Of a stretch of DNA of 38,271 nt, positions 7,557-14,772 are shown one piece after another; the first letter of the stretch is position 1; each line of letters begins with the position of its first letter. The stretch lies in contig JAHILE010000023.1 of NCBI GenBank assembly GCA_018897155.1, forward strand, positions 1 to 38,271. The letters are read 5' to 3'. This DNA comes from Nanoarchaeota archaeon (GTDB taxonomy: Archaea > EX4484-52 > LFW-46). The notes beneath the pieces are model-generated. The model saw nothing but the letters and a program-made list of their open reading frames with translations. It was not told the DNA's origin and searched no databases. A program made the position numbers and the translations under genes.

Positions 7557-9374
7557 ATGCCAAAAAAAACAGAAGTTAAAGAAGAAAAATCAAGCTTAAA
7601 AGCGTCAAATACAACTGCAACAGCTGCTGCCGGTAAAAGCAAAGGTATGGGCGAAATCTATCGTATAGCAGGCCCTGTTGTAGTTGCAACAGGAATCGCT
7701 GCAAGGATGTATGACGTCGTGCGCGTCGGAAACGAGCGCATAATGGGTGAAATCATCCAGATAAACGGAGATCGCGCAACAATTCAGGTTTACGAAGACA
7801 CAAGCGGAATAACGCCGGGCGAGCCGGTTGAGACAACCGGAAAATCACTTTCTGTTGAGCTAGGTCCCGGTCTTCTTACTTCAATTTACGACGGAATACA
7901 GCGGCCTCTTGAAGTCTTGCAGGACAAGATGGGGGATTTTATCAAGCGAGGCGTTGATGCGCCGGGCCTTGATCATGCGAAAAAATGGGACTTTAAAGCA
8001 ACTGCAAAAAAAGGCGATGAAGTGAAATTCGGCGATGTCATCGGAACAGTTGAAGAGACAGAAGGATTTACGCATAGGATAATGGTTCCAAAGGGCGTGT
8101 CAGGAAAAATCAAGGAAATCAAAAGCGGAAAATACACAATTGAAGAAGCAATCGCGATTCTTGATTCCGGCGCGAAAATCGCAATGCTCCAGAAATGGCC
8201 CATCAGAGTTCCAAGAGCTGTCAAAGAAAAACACATGCCTTTTGCGCCTCTTGTTACAGGACAGCGCGTTTTTGACGGCTTGTTCCCTCTTGCAAAAGGA
8301 GGCACTGCGGCAATTCCCGGGCCTTTTGGCGCAGGAAAAACAGTGTCTCAGCAGCAGCTTGCAAAATGGTCTGACGCAGATATCATAGTTTATGTCGGAT
8401 GCGGAGAGCGAGGAAATGAAATGACTGAAGTTCTTACAGAATTTCCGCACTTAACCGACCCAAAGACTGGAAGACCGCTGATGAATAGAACTGTCTTAAT
8501 CGCAAACACATCAAATATGCCTGTGGCTGCGCGAGAAGCATCCGTATATACTGGGGTCACAATCGCAGAATACTACCGAGACATGGGCTATTCTGTCGCA
8601 CTGATGGCCGACTCAACTTCCAGATGGGCGGAAGCTATGCGAGAAATCTCATCCCGCCTTGAGGAAATGCCCGGAGAAGAAGGCTATCCTGCATATTTGT
8701 CAACACGGCTTGCGGAATTCTACGAGAGGGCTGGAGTTGTGACACCTTTAGGCGTAAAGACTCAGGGGTCTGTCACAATCATTGGCGCAGTTTCACCTCC
8801 TGGAGGAGACTTTTCAGAACCGGTAACTCAAAACACGCTTCGAGTAACAAAATGTTTCTGGGCGCTTGATGCAAAGCTTGCGCAAAGAAGGCACTTTCCG
8901 TCAATAAACTGGATAACTTCTTATAGTTTATATCTTGAAAGCCTTGAGCCGTGGTTCGCTAAAAACGTTGCTCCTGACTGGAATGAATTAATCGCTCGCG
9001 TAATGAAAATCTTGCAGGAAGAGGATAAGCTCCAGGAAATTGTGCAATTGGTAGGAAGCGATGCATTGCCGGATAGGGAGCAATTGACTCTTGAAGTCGC
9101 AAGAATGATTCGGGAATTTTTCCTGCAGCAGAACGCGTTCCATGACGTTGACACATTCTGCCCGCTTGACAAATCTTATCTTCTTTTGAAGACGATTCTG
9201 CACTACAACGACATTGCAAAATCAACGCTTGAGTCCGGAATTCCTCTTTCATTGATTCTTGCGACAAAGGCAAAGGACAGCATTTCGAATGTCAAGTTTG
9301 AGAAGGATTACAAGAAACTCCTTGCAGACATAACAAAGCAGATGGATTCGGAGTTTAAGGGATTGAAGGCTTAG
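7557..9374 (+). CDS. atpA: A-type ATP synthase catalytic subunit A
   Basis: The catalytic subunit, 605 residues from ATG 7557. Visible features are the N-terminal barrel [15 protein letters not shown], the bulge domain, the P-loop GPFGAGKT (about residues 255-262), [29 protein letters not shown] and the [12 protein letters not shown] segment. No intein is present. A 30-residue low-complexity Lys/Ala/Thr-rich extension precedes the normal family N-terminus. GGTGTT upstream of ATG 7557 supports that longer form. ATG 7647, at the conserved [10 protein letters not shown], has AAAGGT upstream and would give a standard-length protein. It is separated from atpH-F by the inserted block, and no atpB or atpD follows it. 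Confidence 0.95.
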   Translation: MPKKTEVKEEKSSLKASNTTATAAAGKSKGMGEIYRIAGPVVVATGIAARMYDVVRVGNERIMGEIIQINGDRATIQVYEDTSGITPGEPVETTGKSLSVELGPGLLTSIYDGIQRPLEVLQDKMGDFIKRGVDAPGLDHAKKWDFKATAKKGDEVKFGDVIGTVEETEGFTHRIMVPKGVSGKIKEIKSGKYTIEEAIAILDSGAKIAMLQKWPIRVPRAVKEKHMPFAPLVTGQRVFDGLFPLAKGGTAAIPGPFGAGKTVSQQQLAKWSDADIIVYVGCGERGNEMTEVLTEFPHLTDPKTGRPLMNRTVLIANTSNMPVAAREASVYTGVTIAEYYRDMGYSVALMADSTSRWAEAMREISSRLEEMPGEEGYPAYLSTRLAEFYERAGVVTPLGVKTQGSVTIIGAVSPPGGDFSEPVTQNTLRVTKCFWALDAKLAQRRHFPSINWITSYSLYLESLEPWFAKNVAPDWNELIARVMKILQEEDKLQEIVQLVGSDALPDREQLTLEVARMIREFFLQQNAFHDVDTFCPLDKSYLLLKTILHYNDIAKSTLESGIPLSLILATKAKDSISNVKFEKDYKKLLADITKQMDSEFKGLKA

Positions 9375-9436
9375 TTTAATCCGTCAAATGTCTGAATGTG
9401 TGTAGGCGACCTTGAACAAGTAAGAAAAGACTGGTG

Positions 9437-10288
9437 TCACTCATCTCTTTTCTTAAGATACTTTAGCTCCCTGTCGACATCTTCTTGTAAACAAGGCTCT
9501 ATAGAATCATAGATATCGTCAATGATACGGTTTAGTACATCCAGATTACTAAATTCATTTACTTTGAATATCTGTTTAAGCACGTCTTTATCCACTGAAA
9601 TGTCATTTTCGAATAGCTTACCATATCGCCATATTTCTCTTTTATCTACAAGATAAATTTCGATTAAAAGAGTCTTGAACTGTCTTTTTGAAGATTTCAT
9701 TCGGTATAGAAAATCATAAAGATACAGTTGAATCAGTGCTTTTCTTAGTGTTTTTTCAATGTTTTTTGAAGTTGTCAATTTAAACTCATATATTGCTTCG
9801 GTTGAGAGTAAGTCATATTGATAGTGGATGATATCTCCAGTTTGCGGAATTTTAACATGCTCTCCGGGTTCAGAAATCTTTCTTTTAAAAGATTTATGAA
9901 AATTCACAAAAGGTGTAAAAGAAATATACTTTTGTGCGTAATTTCCGGCTTCTATAGGACCTTTTATGGGATTTGAGCCATATATCACATCTATTATTTC
10001 CGATATTTTTTCAGGGTTCTTAAAGTCAGGCAAATTTTTAATTAACTTTTCTATACCGATGCCTTTTTTCATAAATCGCTTGTGCTCCATAATCCACTTT
10101 CGAACTTTTTCAGGATTCTGCTTTTTTGGAAGCGATAGAATTCTCGATATCGCATCATCTTGAAAAGATTGACAAATGAAATAAATTCTTTCTTCAACGC
10201 GTTCTATTCTATCTCTTTTGGGTAGGGATAACTTCGGATTTGTTTTTAAGAAACATTCGACCAATTTAGAAACGTCTTTTTCTATCAT
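9437..10288 (-). CDS. PD-(D/E)XK (RecB/Cas4-like) nuclease candidate
   Basis: A 283-residue protein. Residues 151-191 read GD-IIHYQYD-LLSTEAIYEFKLTTS...QLYLY. The Asp159/Glu168-Phe-Lys170 spacing fits the PD-(D/E)XK catalytic core, and Q187-x3-Y191 fits the QxxxY motif of the RecB/Cas4 branch. The N-terminal 130 residues are helical and basic and unlike anything I know. No cas genes, helicase or methylase are adjacent, so the role (repair, defence or mobile-element nuclease) is open. It converges with atpA and has its own promoter. Confidence 0.6.
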   Translation of the reverse strand: MIEKDVSKLVECFLKTNPKLSLPKRDRIERVEERIYFICQSFQDDAISRILSLPKKQNPEKVRKWIMEHKRFMKKGIGIEKLIKNLPDFKNPEKISEIIDVIYGSNPIKGPIEAGNYAQKYISFTPFVNFHKSFKRKISEPGEHVKIPQTGDIIHYQYDLLSTEAIYEFKLTTSKNIEKTLRKALIQLYLYDFLYRMKSSKRQFKTLLIEIYLVDKREIWRYGKLFENDISVDKDVLKQIFKVNEFSNLDVLNRIIDDIYDSIEPCLQEDVDRELKYLKKRDE

Positions 10289-10310
10289 GGATTATTTCTG
10301 TCATTAATTG

Positions 10311-10319
10311 GTATATAAA
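10311..10319 (-). promoter_or_regulatory. TATA box of the RecB-like nuclease gene
   Basis: TTTATATAC on the minus strand, centred about 27 nt from the ATG at 10288. This implies a leaderless or near-leaderless transcript. Confidence 0.6.
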
Positions 10320-10400
10320 TAAAAGGGGTACATGGATAATAGATTTTGTTTTTCGCTAGAAACAGTTCTTTAGAGCACCTATTTCTTGTTTGATACCGAT

Positions 10401-10628
10401 TTATATCACCTTCAACCATTTCAAAATGAACAGCAAAATAGCCAGTATTGTCAACAATTTTATTATTTTAACGAACATTATTTTTTGCATGCGTCTTTTT
10501 CCTCTCTTCGTATATTTATCGCAGTCATGGCTGCTGATGTGATATACGCAAAACCAGTCATCGCAATATTTGCAGTATTTATGGTTATCTCCTGAACGTT
10601 TACAAGAAGCGCAAACATGGTTTCCCAT
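10401..10628 (-). CDS. AN1-like zinc-finger protein with C-terminal membrane anchor
   Basis: A 75-residue protein. Residues 6-36 carry C-x2-C-x9-C-x2-C-x4-C-x2-H-x3-H-x-C (Cys6, 9, 19, 22, 27, His30, 34, Cys36), eight ligands able to bind two zinc ions, as in AN1-type fingers, with a shorter His-His spacing than the classical x5. A basic linker (KYTKRGKRR) and one transmembrane helix (IKLLTILAILLFILKWL) follow, so the finger probably faces the cytoplasm. Small membrane-anchored zinc fingers of this sort occur in archaea without a firm function. A TATA-like AATATAAAAA on the minus strand (about 10648-10657) lies 20-30 nt from the start. Confidence 0.6.
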   Translation of the reverse strand: MGNHVCASCKRSGDNHKYCKYCDDWFCVYHISSHDCDKYTKRGKRRMQKIMFVKIIKLLTILAILLFILKWLKVI

Positions 10629-10758
10629 ATGTATAAATGGCGAATGGTTTTTATATTCTTTAATCTCTCTCTCTCTGTTTCAGGAGATAAGTTATTTTTC
10701 AGTTTGGATTCTCGCGCCTTCAACCCATTCACCGCCGCGCCCGAAACAGCGCGCCTCA

Positions 10759-10849
10759 TTTTCAGTTTGGGTTCAAACTGAAAAGATAGAAATTGCCGAT
10801 TCGCGTAAGTGAAAAAATTGCGCGTAGCGCAATTTTAGGCAATTTCTAT
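10759..10849. repeat. TTTTCAGTTTG hairpin plus nested hairpin (repeat copy 1)
   Basis: Within a 309-nt gene-free gap (10629-10937). An 11-bp stem TTTTCAGTTTG/CAAACTGAAAA (10759-10784, loop GGTT) is followed by a nested structure: outer 12-bp arms ATAGAAATTGCC (10786-10797) and GGCAATTTCTAT (10838-10849), inner 10-bp stem AAAATTGCGC/GCGCAATTTT (10814-10836). The same CAGTTTG stem with the adjoining TTTCTATC/GAATCGGC segment recurs in inverted orientation at 13107-13153. A further TTTTCAGTTTGG start occurs near 10693 and near 38141. The rest of the gap holds the Bro-N gene promoter. Confidence 0.8.
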
Positions 10850-10906
10850 ATTCTTTTATGCGCCCTTAATCATCATATGCGCGATATCGGCAACTCTTAA
10901 GACATA

Positions 10907-10916
10907 CGTTTATATT
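10907..10916 (+). promoter_or_regulatory. TATA box of the Bro-N gene
   Basis: CGTTTATATT, centred 26 nt before ATG 10938, implying a leaderless transcript. Confidence 0.6.
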
Positions 10917-10937
10917 CTGCGCGCAATTATTAGTTGT

Positions 10938-11834
10938 ATGGCAGAGGAGCAAAAGCGCGATAATTCGAGGCAACCGCGATTGAGCGACGATGAAGAAATA
11001 TGCAAGTCAAGCAAACTCGCGCTTTTCGAGGGAAAGCAGATTAGAAAAACATGGCATAATAACGAGTGGTGGTTTGTGCTAGAGGATATTGTTTTTGCCC
11101 TTACAGACTCAAAAGACCCTAAGCAGTACATTCAGAAAATGAAGCAGAGAGACGAGCCTTTATCCCAAGGGTGGGTACAAATTGTACTTACCCTTGAAAT
11201 AGAAACTTTTGGCGGAAAACAGAAAATGAACTGTGTAAGCACACAAGGAGCATTTAGGATAATACAATCTATTCCATCACTTCGGGCAGAACCATTCAAA
11301 CTATGGCTTGCTAAAGTCGGCTATGAGCGCATTCAAGAGATAGAAAACCCCGAGCTTGCGCAGGATAGAATGAAACAGCTTTACGAACAGAAAGGATACT
11401 CAAAAGAGTGGATTGAGAAGCGGCTTCGAGGCATTGCAATTCGCCAGGAGCTTACGGATGAGTGGAAACAGCGCGGAGTAGAACAAAACTTGGAATTTGC
11501 GATCCTCACCAACGAAATTTCAAAGGCGACATTCGGAAAAACCGTTGACGAATACAGAAAGCACAAAAACCTGTCAAAAGAAAACCTGCGTGACCATATG
11601 AATGACTTGGAACTAATTTTTACTATGCTTGGCGAAAAAGTTACCACAGAAATCACAAAAAGCAAGGATGCAGAAAATTTCGTCGAATGCAAAACCGCGG
11701 CGAATGATGGTGGAACTGTTGCAGGAAACGCCCGAAAAGACGCAGAAAACCGAATCGGGCATTCCGTTGTTTCAAACGAGAATTATCTTACTGAGCCCGA
11801 AAACAAAAAAAGGCTTGAGAATAAGAAGAAATAG
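10938..11834 (+). CDS. Bro-N domain protein (phage antirepressor/DinD-like)
   Basis: A 298-residue protein. Residues about 25-130 match the Bro-N domain: ALFEGKQIRKTWHNNEWWFVLEDIVFALTDSKDPKQYIQKMK, then a MNCVSTQGAFRIIQSIPS segment and EPFKLWLAKVGYERIQE. The middle (IRQELTDEWKQRGV ... EISKATFGKTVDEYRKHKNL ... DLELIFTMLGEK) resembles the conserved C-terminal part of the DinD/antirepressor-like group found in many bacteria and archaea. The last 60 residues are low-complexity. Such proteins bind DNA and are often carried by viruses or mobile elements. It stands alone, with no phage structural genes nearby. Confidence 0.8.
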   Translation: MAEEQKRDNSRQPRLSDDEEICKSSKLALFEGKQIRKTWHNNEWWFVLEDIVFALTDSKDPKQYIQKMKQRDEPLSQGWVQIVLTLEIETFGGKQKMNCVSTQGAFRIIQSIPSLRAEPFKLWLAKVGYERIQEIENPELAQDRMKQLYEQKGYSKEWIEKRLRGIAIRQELTDEWKQRGVEQNLEFAILTNEISKATFGKTVDEYRKHKNLSKENLRDHMNDLELIFTMLGEKVTTEITKSKDAENFVECKTAANDGGTVAGNARKDAENRIGHSVVSNENYLTEPENKKRLENKKK

Positions 11835-11915
11835 TCTATTGCTCTCCGGCAAAGCCCGAAATTTCACCAATTAACGCTTTTAAGCTTTTATCATCCATAT
11901 TCGATAGCGTGACTT

Positions 11916-12800
11916 ATGCCAAAAAAACTTTTAGTTGCCGCGCCAAAAAATATGGCTGTAACAACAAGGCTCATCATCGAGGAAGCCAAAAAGCTCTTCA
12001 AGGTGCATTACGCGCCAATAAAGGATGTTGCGCTTACGGTTTCAGAGGACAGGACGCTGATTGAGCATAACTCGCGCGACTTGACAGACATTGATTATCT
12101 TATGCCTAAAGTCGATTCGTTTCGGGCGTACTACGGCTACCAGATAGTCAAAGCATTCGAGTTTTATCCTGAAATCATCAAGCCATATTCTCCAAGGGCA
12201 ATACAAATCGCTCATGATAAATTCCTTACAATGGCAATACTTTCTCACAACAAGATTCCAGTTCCTAAAACATATCTGGTTAAAACAAAAAAAGGAATAA
12301 AAAACATTGCCTCAAAAATAATTTTTCCGGTTATGGTAAAGCTTATGAACGGCTCGGGCGGTATTGGCGTGATGTATGTTGAAAATGAGGAAGCAATGGA
12401 ATCAATAATCGAGTCGATGAATCTCTTAAAGCAGGAGGCGCTTGTTCAGGAATACATTGAAAACCCCGGCGAAGACATAAGAGTACTTGTTGCCGGCGGC
12501 GAGGTTCTCGGGGCTATGAAGCGCATTGCAGCTCCTGGAGAAAAAAGGGCAAACATAAAAGCCGGCGGCCACGGGATAAAATATCTGCCGACAAGTGAAA
12601 TTTCCGAGATTTCTTTTAAGTCCGCAGAAGCTATTGAAGCAAAGATATGCGCGGTTGATATTGTTGAAGGAACGAACGGCGCGGGGCCGAAAGTCATAGA
12701 AGTCAATATTAATCCGGGCATCCGTGGTTTAACCGCGGCGACCGGAACAAATATTGCGAAGAAGATTGTGGAGTATGCTTATATGGAGTGCAGGAAGTAA
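11916..12800 (+). CDS. RimK-family ATP-grasp ligase
   Basis: A 294-residue ATP-grasp protein. Key segments are HDKFLTMAILSHNKIPVPKTYLV (domain start), FPVMVKLMNGSGGIGVMYVE (nucleotide-binding loop), VQEYIE...EDIRVLVAGGEVLGAMKRIA, EKRANIKAGGHG, and the metal-binding end IEVNINPGIRGLTAATGTNIAKKI. This is the RimK/LysX/MptN/CofF group, which joins an amino acid (usually glutamate) to an acceptor protein, coenzyme or carrier. I cannot tell which acceptor from the sequence or the context. ATG 11916 is preceded by GTGAC; a TATA-like stretch lies around 11876-11892. Confidence 0.85.
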   Translation: MPKKLLVAAPKNMAVTTRLIIEEAKKLFKVHYAPIKDVALTVSEDRTLIEHNSRDLTDIDYLMPKVDSFRAYYGYQIVKAFEFYPEIIKPYSPRAIQIAHDKFLTMAILSHNKIPVPKTYLVKTKKGIKNIASKIIFPVMVKLMNGSGGIGVMYVENEEAMESIIESMNLLKQEALVQEYIENPGEDIRVLVAGGEVLGAMKRIAAPGEKRANIKAGGHGIKYLPTSEISEISFKSAEAIEAKICAVDIVEGTNGAGPKVIEVNINPGIRGLTAATGTNIAKKIVEYAYMECRK

Positions 12801-12837
12801 TTTTACTCTTTTCGCTTAATGTATAAATGAATGGCGA

Positions 12838-12950
12838 AAAATCCGTTCGTTGCGCTTATGCGCAACTCTCAGCTTTTCAAGCTTCGCTTGAAAATCCGTT
12901 CGCGACGCCTTAGGAACCATTATGCGCGTCGCTATCGGCTTGCCAACCCA
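12838..12950 (+). repeat. Two tandem copies of the ATCCGTTCG/CGGCTT palindromic repeat
   Basis: Unit 1 (12838-12880): AAAAATCCGTTCG, a stem GTTGCGC/GCGCAAC (12849-12864), then CTCAGCTTTTC. A linking hairpin TTTTCAAG/CTTGAAAA (about 12874-12894) leads into unit 2 (12892-12950): AAAATCCGTTC, stem GCGACGC (12902-12908) with GCGTCGC (12926-12932) around the same TTAGGAACCAT loop as the copy at 4498-4556, then ATCGGCTT. It lies just downstream of the tRNA-Met gene within the 709-nt gap 12801-13509, whose other contents are two tRNAs, another repeat and the purP promoter. Confidence 0.75.
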
Positions 12951-12974
12951 AAGCGGTTGGTGTATGGTTGTCAA

Positions 12975-13049
12975 TGGCGAAGGCGGGGATTGAACCCGCG
13001 ACCTCGAGGTTATGAATCTCGCGCTCTAAGCCAACTGAGCTACCTCGCC
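12975..13049 (-). tRNA. tRNA-Met(CAT), probably elongator (or Ile2)
   Basis: Reads as a full cloverleaf on the minus strand: acceptor GGCGAGG/CTTCGCC (one G:U), T8-A9, D-stem GCTC/GAGC, anticodon loop TTCATAA, variable AGGTC, T-stem GCGGG/CCCGC with loop TTCAATC, discriminator A. CCA is not encoded. The anticodon stem CGAGA/CCTCG has one A31-C39 mismatch next to the loop. G1-C72 argues against initiator tRNA. A CAT anticodon cannot by itself separate elongator Met from modified Ile2. A TATA-like TTTCTATATC on the minus strand lies about 37 nt upstream, inside the repeat at 13084-13153. Confidence 0.9.
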
Positions 13050-13083
13050 AAAAAAGACGAGCCTTCAGGCACGAACGCGCAGA

Positions 13084-13153
13084 TATAGAAATTGCTTATT
13101 CGTTTGCGTGAATCGGCACTTTCTATCTTTTCAGTTTGAAATCAAACTGAAAA
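13084..13153. repeat. TTTTCAGTTTG hairpin repeat (copy 2, inverted relative to 10759)
   Basis: The stem TTTTCAGTTTG/CAAACTGAAAA at 13128-13153 (loop AAAT) is preceded by GAATCGGCACTTTCTATC, which is the reverse-complement counterpart of the sequence beside the copy at 10759-10849. The left part (ATATAGAAATTGC) can pair loosely with GCACTTTCTAT and also supplies the likely TATA box of the tRNA-Met gene. The two copies bracket the Bro-N, RimK-like and tRNA-Met genes in opposite orientation. Confidence 0.75.
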
Positions 13154-13183
13154 TGCGTACTGAAGACTCTAAATATTTGTTAA

Positions 13184-13370
13184 TGGTCGAGGGGAGATTT
13201 TCGCCAGCTCTAGGTAATTCCGCCCTCGGCTTTAGCCGAGGTCGGTTTTTCTTTCTTCTTTACCCAGATTTGTTTCTTCTTTCTTTTTTAAAGAAAGAAG
13301 AAAAACTGGATTTGAACTCCCGACCCCCACGTTATCAGCGTGGTGCTCTAACCAGCTGAGCCACCCGACC
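13184..13370 (-). tRNA. tRNA-Ile(GAT) interrupted by a T-loop intron
   Basis: The 5' exon (13311-13370) runs from acceptor GGTCGGG through D-arm GCTC/GAGC, anticodon stem CCACG/CGTGG with loop CTGATAA (anticodon GAT), variable GGGTC, T-stem GGGAG and the first six T-loop bases TTCAAA. The 3' exon (13184-13197) supplies T60, T-stem CTCCC, acceptor CTCGACC and discriminator A. Joined, they give a 74-nt cloverleaf with all acceptor pairs formed (one G:U). CCA is not encoded. A TATA-like CATTTATAAAACT on the minus strand (13401-13413) lies about 37 nt upstream. Confidence 0.88.
13198..13310 (-). other. 113-nt archaeal tRNA intron at position 59/60 with BHB motif
   Basis: The exon-intron junctions fold as bulge-helix-bulge. 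The T-stem GGGAG/CTCCC is the outer helix. The central helix is TTCA with CGAA (three pairs plus an A-C mismatch). There are two 3-nt bulges, both AAT, and the inner helix is CCAG with CTGG. Cutting after the second bulge base on each side restores the seven-base T-loop TTCAAAT. Inside the intron are a long pyrimidine/purine hairpin (14-bp stem, loop TTT, about 13272-13303) and a palindromic stem CCTCGGCT/AGCCGAGG (about 13223-13240), both similar to repeats elsewhere in the window. Confidence 0.85.
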
Positions 13371-13478
13371 AGTTTATAACTAACTTCATATTCTTGCAAG
13401 AGTTTTATAAATGTGACGGGCGCGCCTATAACATCAACATATGGCGTTTAGCGACAGTTTGGTGATTAAAACGGATGG

Positions 13479-13488
13479 GTTTATAAAT
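13479..13488 (+). promoter_or_regulatory. TATA box of purP
   Basis: GTTTATAAAT, centred about 26 nt before ATG 13510, suggesting a leaderless transcript. The sequence 13371-13478 otherwise holds the tRNA-Ile promoter and an 18-codon open frame (ATG 13441) that I do not count as a gene. Confidence 0.65.
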
Positions 13489-13509
13489 TTTTGATTATGT
13501 TCATTTCGC

Positions 13510-14772
13510 ATGGAATTTAAAGATTGGCTCAAGGTTTCTGAGGGTGATATTGCCGACATAGTGGCGGGTTATGATTTGTCGAATGTTCGTATAGGCGCAA
13601 TAGGAAGTCATTCTGCTCTGGATGTTTCAGATGGCGTTCAGCAGCACAATAAGTACCAAAGGCAACAGGCAGGCCTTTGGAAAGAGCTCCTGCATAAACT
13701 CAACTTAAAAAAGCGCGATGATTTCAAGAGCATCGTGTTGTGCAAAAAAGGTAGAGAAAAAACCTATGACGTTTACAACAAAGTTCGCGAAAGAGATGGA
13801 GAACAAATAGGATGTGTTGACGAAACAATAATAGTCAATGATTGGGCGGATGCATTAAAACCGGAATATACAGAAGTCTTACGCAAGAAGAACACGCTTT
13901 TTGTTCCGAGCAGATCCACAGTCGTCTATTGGGGTTATCCTGCAATTGGAAATTATTTTGTTCCCTTTATCGGCGAACGAGGGCTCTTGCAAATTGAAGA
14001 GCGAAGCGGAAACTTTTGCATGGAAAAAAATCAGGATTACCTTGTAGAAAAGGCAGGTATTCCCCACTCAAAGAAATTCAAAAAAATTGAAGATGCGGAT
14101 ATTGAAGTTCTTGTAAAGGTAACAAAGGGTATCGGTAATAGACATTTTGAAAGAAGATTTCAGCGTATTAATCCTTTGGATGGAGATCCAAAAGAGATTT
14201 ATGAGCAAAAATGTGCGGACTATATTAATAATACTTTAAGGGAGTATGAAAAAGAAATTAAGCGACCGCTTCGCGTTGATGATGGAGAGGAGGCTCAGTT
14301 AAGGCAGCAGCTTGATGCACATTTTAGGGGCGCAAAATTTGAAGAGTATATTCCCGGTGATTCCGGAGTTAACCTTAACATGTTCTATTCTCCAATGAAG
14401 GAGGAGCTTGAGCTTTTGGGAATCGATTGCAGAGGACAATTTCCTAATGGAGAAGAGATGGTGCACTTTCCTGCAAGTTTGCGTGAATCCCTATTGGGGA
14501 AGGCATACGAGATGGGTGAGAAGTTTCTTGACATAACAAAACGGGAATTTGGAAGAAAGCTAAAATGCTCCTTTGCTTTGCAGTGCCTTGGCGATGAACT
14601 TGAAAATCTCAAAGTTGTTGATGTGAGCGGAAGAATTCCGGGGTCTCCGGATTCGCCATATAGCCCGAATTCCAGATATTTATTCAGACGGCCTGTTTCT
14701 TTTGGAGAGCGGACTGCAATGGAAGTGGGATATGCTCTTAAGCAAGACAGGCTTCTTGAGATTCTGAGTTAA
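13510..14772 (+). CDS. purP: PurP family: FAICAR synthetase (formate-dependent)
   Basis: A 420-residue ATP-grasp enzyme of the PurP family. PurP formylates AICAR with formate and ATP, the archaeal replacement for the folate-dependent step of purine synthesis. Family segments: IGAIGSHSALDVSDG at the N-terminus, CKKGREKTYDVY, VDETIIVNDWAD, NTLFVPSRSTVVYWGY, EKAGIPHSKKFK, NLNMFYSPM...LELLGIDCRGQ, PASLRESLLGKAYEMGEKF, FALQCL and VVDVSGRIPGSPDSPYSP. It is about 60 residues longer than typical PurP; the extra length lies mainly between residues 230 and 275 (charged, YINNTLREYEKEIKRPLRVDDGEE). PurP paralogues of unknown specificity exist, so the exact reaction is likely but not certain. The next gene starts 49 nt downstream. 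Confidence 0.85.
   Translation: MEFKDWLKVSEGDIADIVAGYDLSNVRIGAIGSHSALDVSDGVQQHNKYQRQQAGLWKELLHKLNLKKRDDFKSIVLCKKGREKTYDVYNKVRERDGEQIGCVDETIIVNDWADALKPEYTEVLRKKNTLFVPSRSTVVYWGYPAIGNYFVPFIGERGLLQIEERSGNFCMEKNQDYLVEKAGIPHSKKFKKIEDADIEVLVKVTKGIGNRHFERRFQRINPLDGDPKEIYEQKCADYINNTLREYEKEIKRPLRVDDGEEAQLRQQLDAHFRGAKFEEYIPGDSGVNLNMFYSPMKEELELLGIDCRGQFPNGEEMVHFPASLRESLLGKAYEMGEKFLDITKREFGRKLKCSFALQCLGDELENLKVVDVSGRIPGSPDSPYSPNSRYLFRRPVSFGERTAMEVGYALKQDRLLEILS

Noticed and set aside
9437-10288. Cas4 nuclease.
   Set aside because: It has the QxxxY-type motif but no cluster of Cys ligands for an Fe-S site, and no CRISPR locus nearby.
10938-11834. Prophage or integrated virus around the Bro-N gene.
   Set aside because: No capsid, terminase, integrase or replication genes lie within reach; only one virus-associated domain is present.
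12831-13088. An 85-codon open frame (MAKNPFVALMRNSQL...).
   Set aside because: It runs through two palindromic repeats and the antisense of the tRNA-Met gene; the open frame is a by-product of the repeats.
13303-13370. tRNA-Ile looked like a truncated pseudogene or a split-tRNA 5' half.
   Set aside because: The missing T-arm strand and acceptor strand are found 113 nt downstream on the same strand, restore all pairs, and the junctions fold as a BHB motif.
13441-13494. An 18-codon leader peptide before purP (ATG 13441).
   Set aside because: It overlaps the purP TATA box and has no sign of conservation or attenuation structure.
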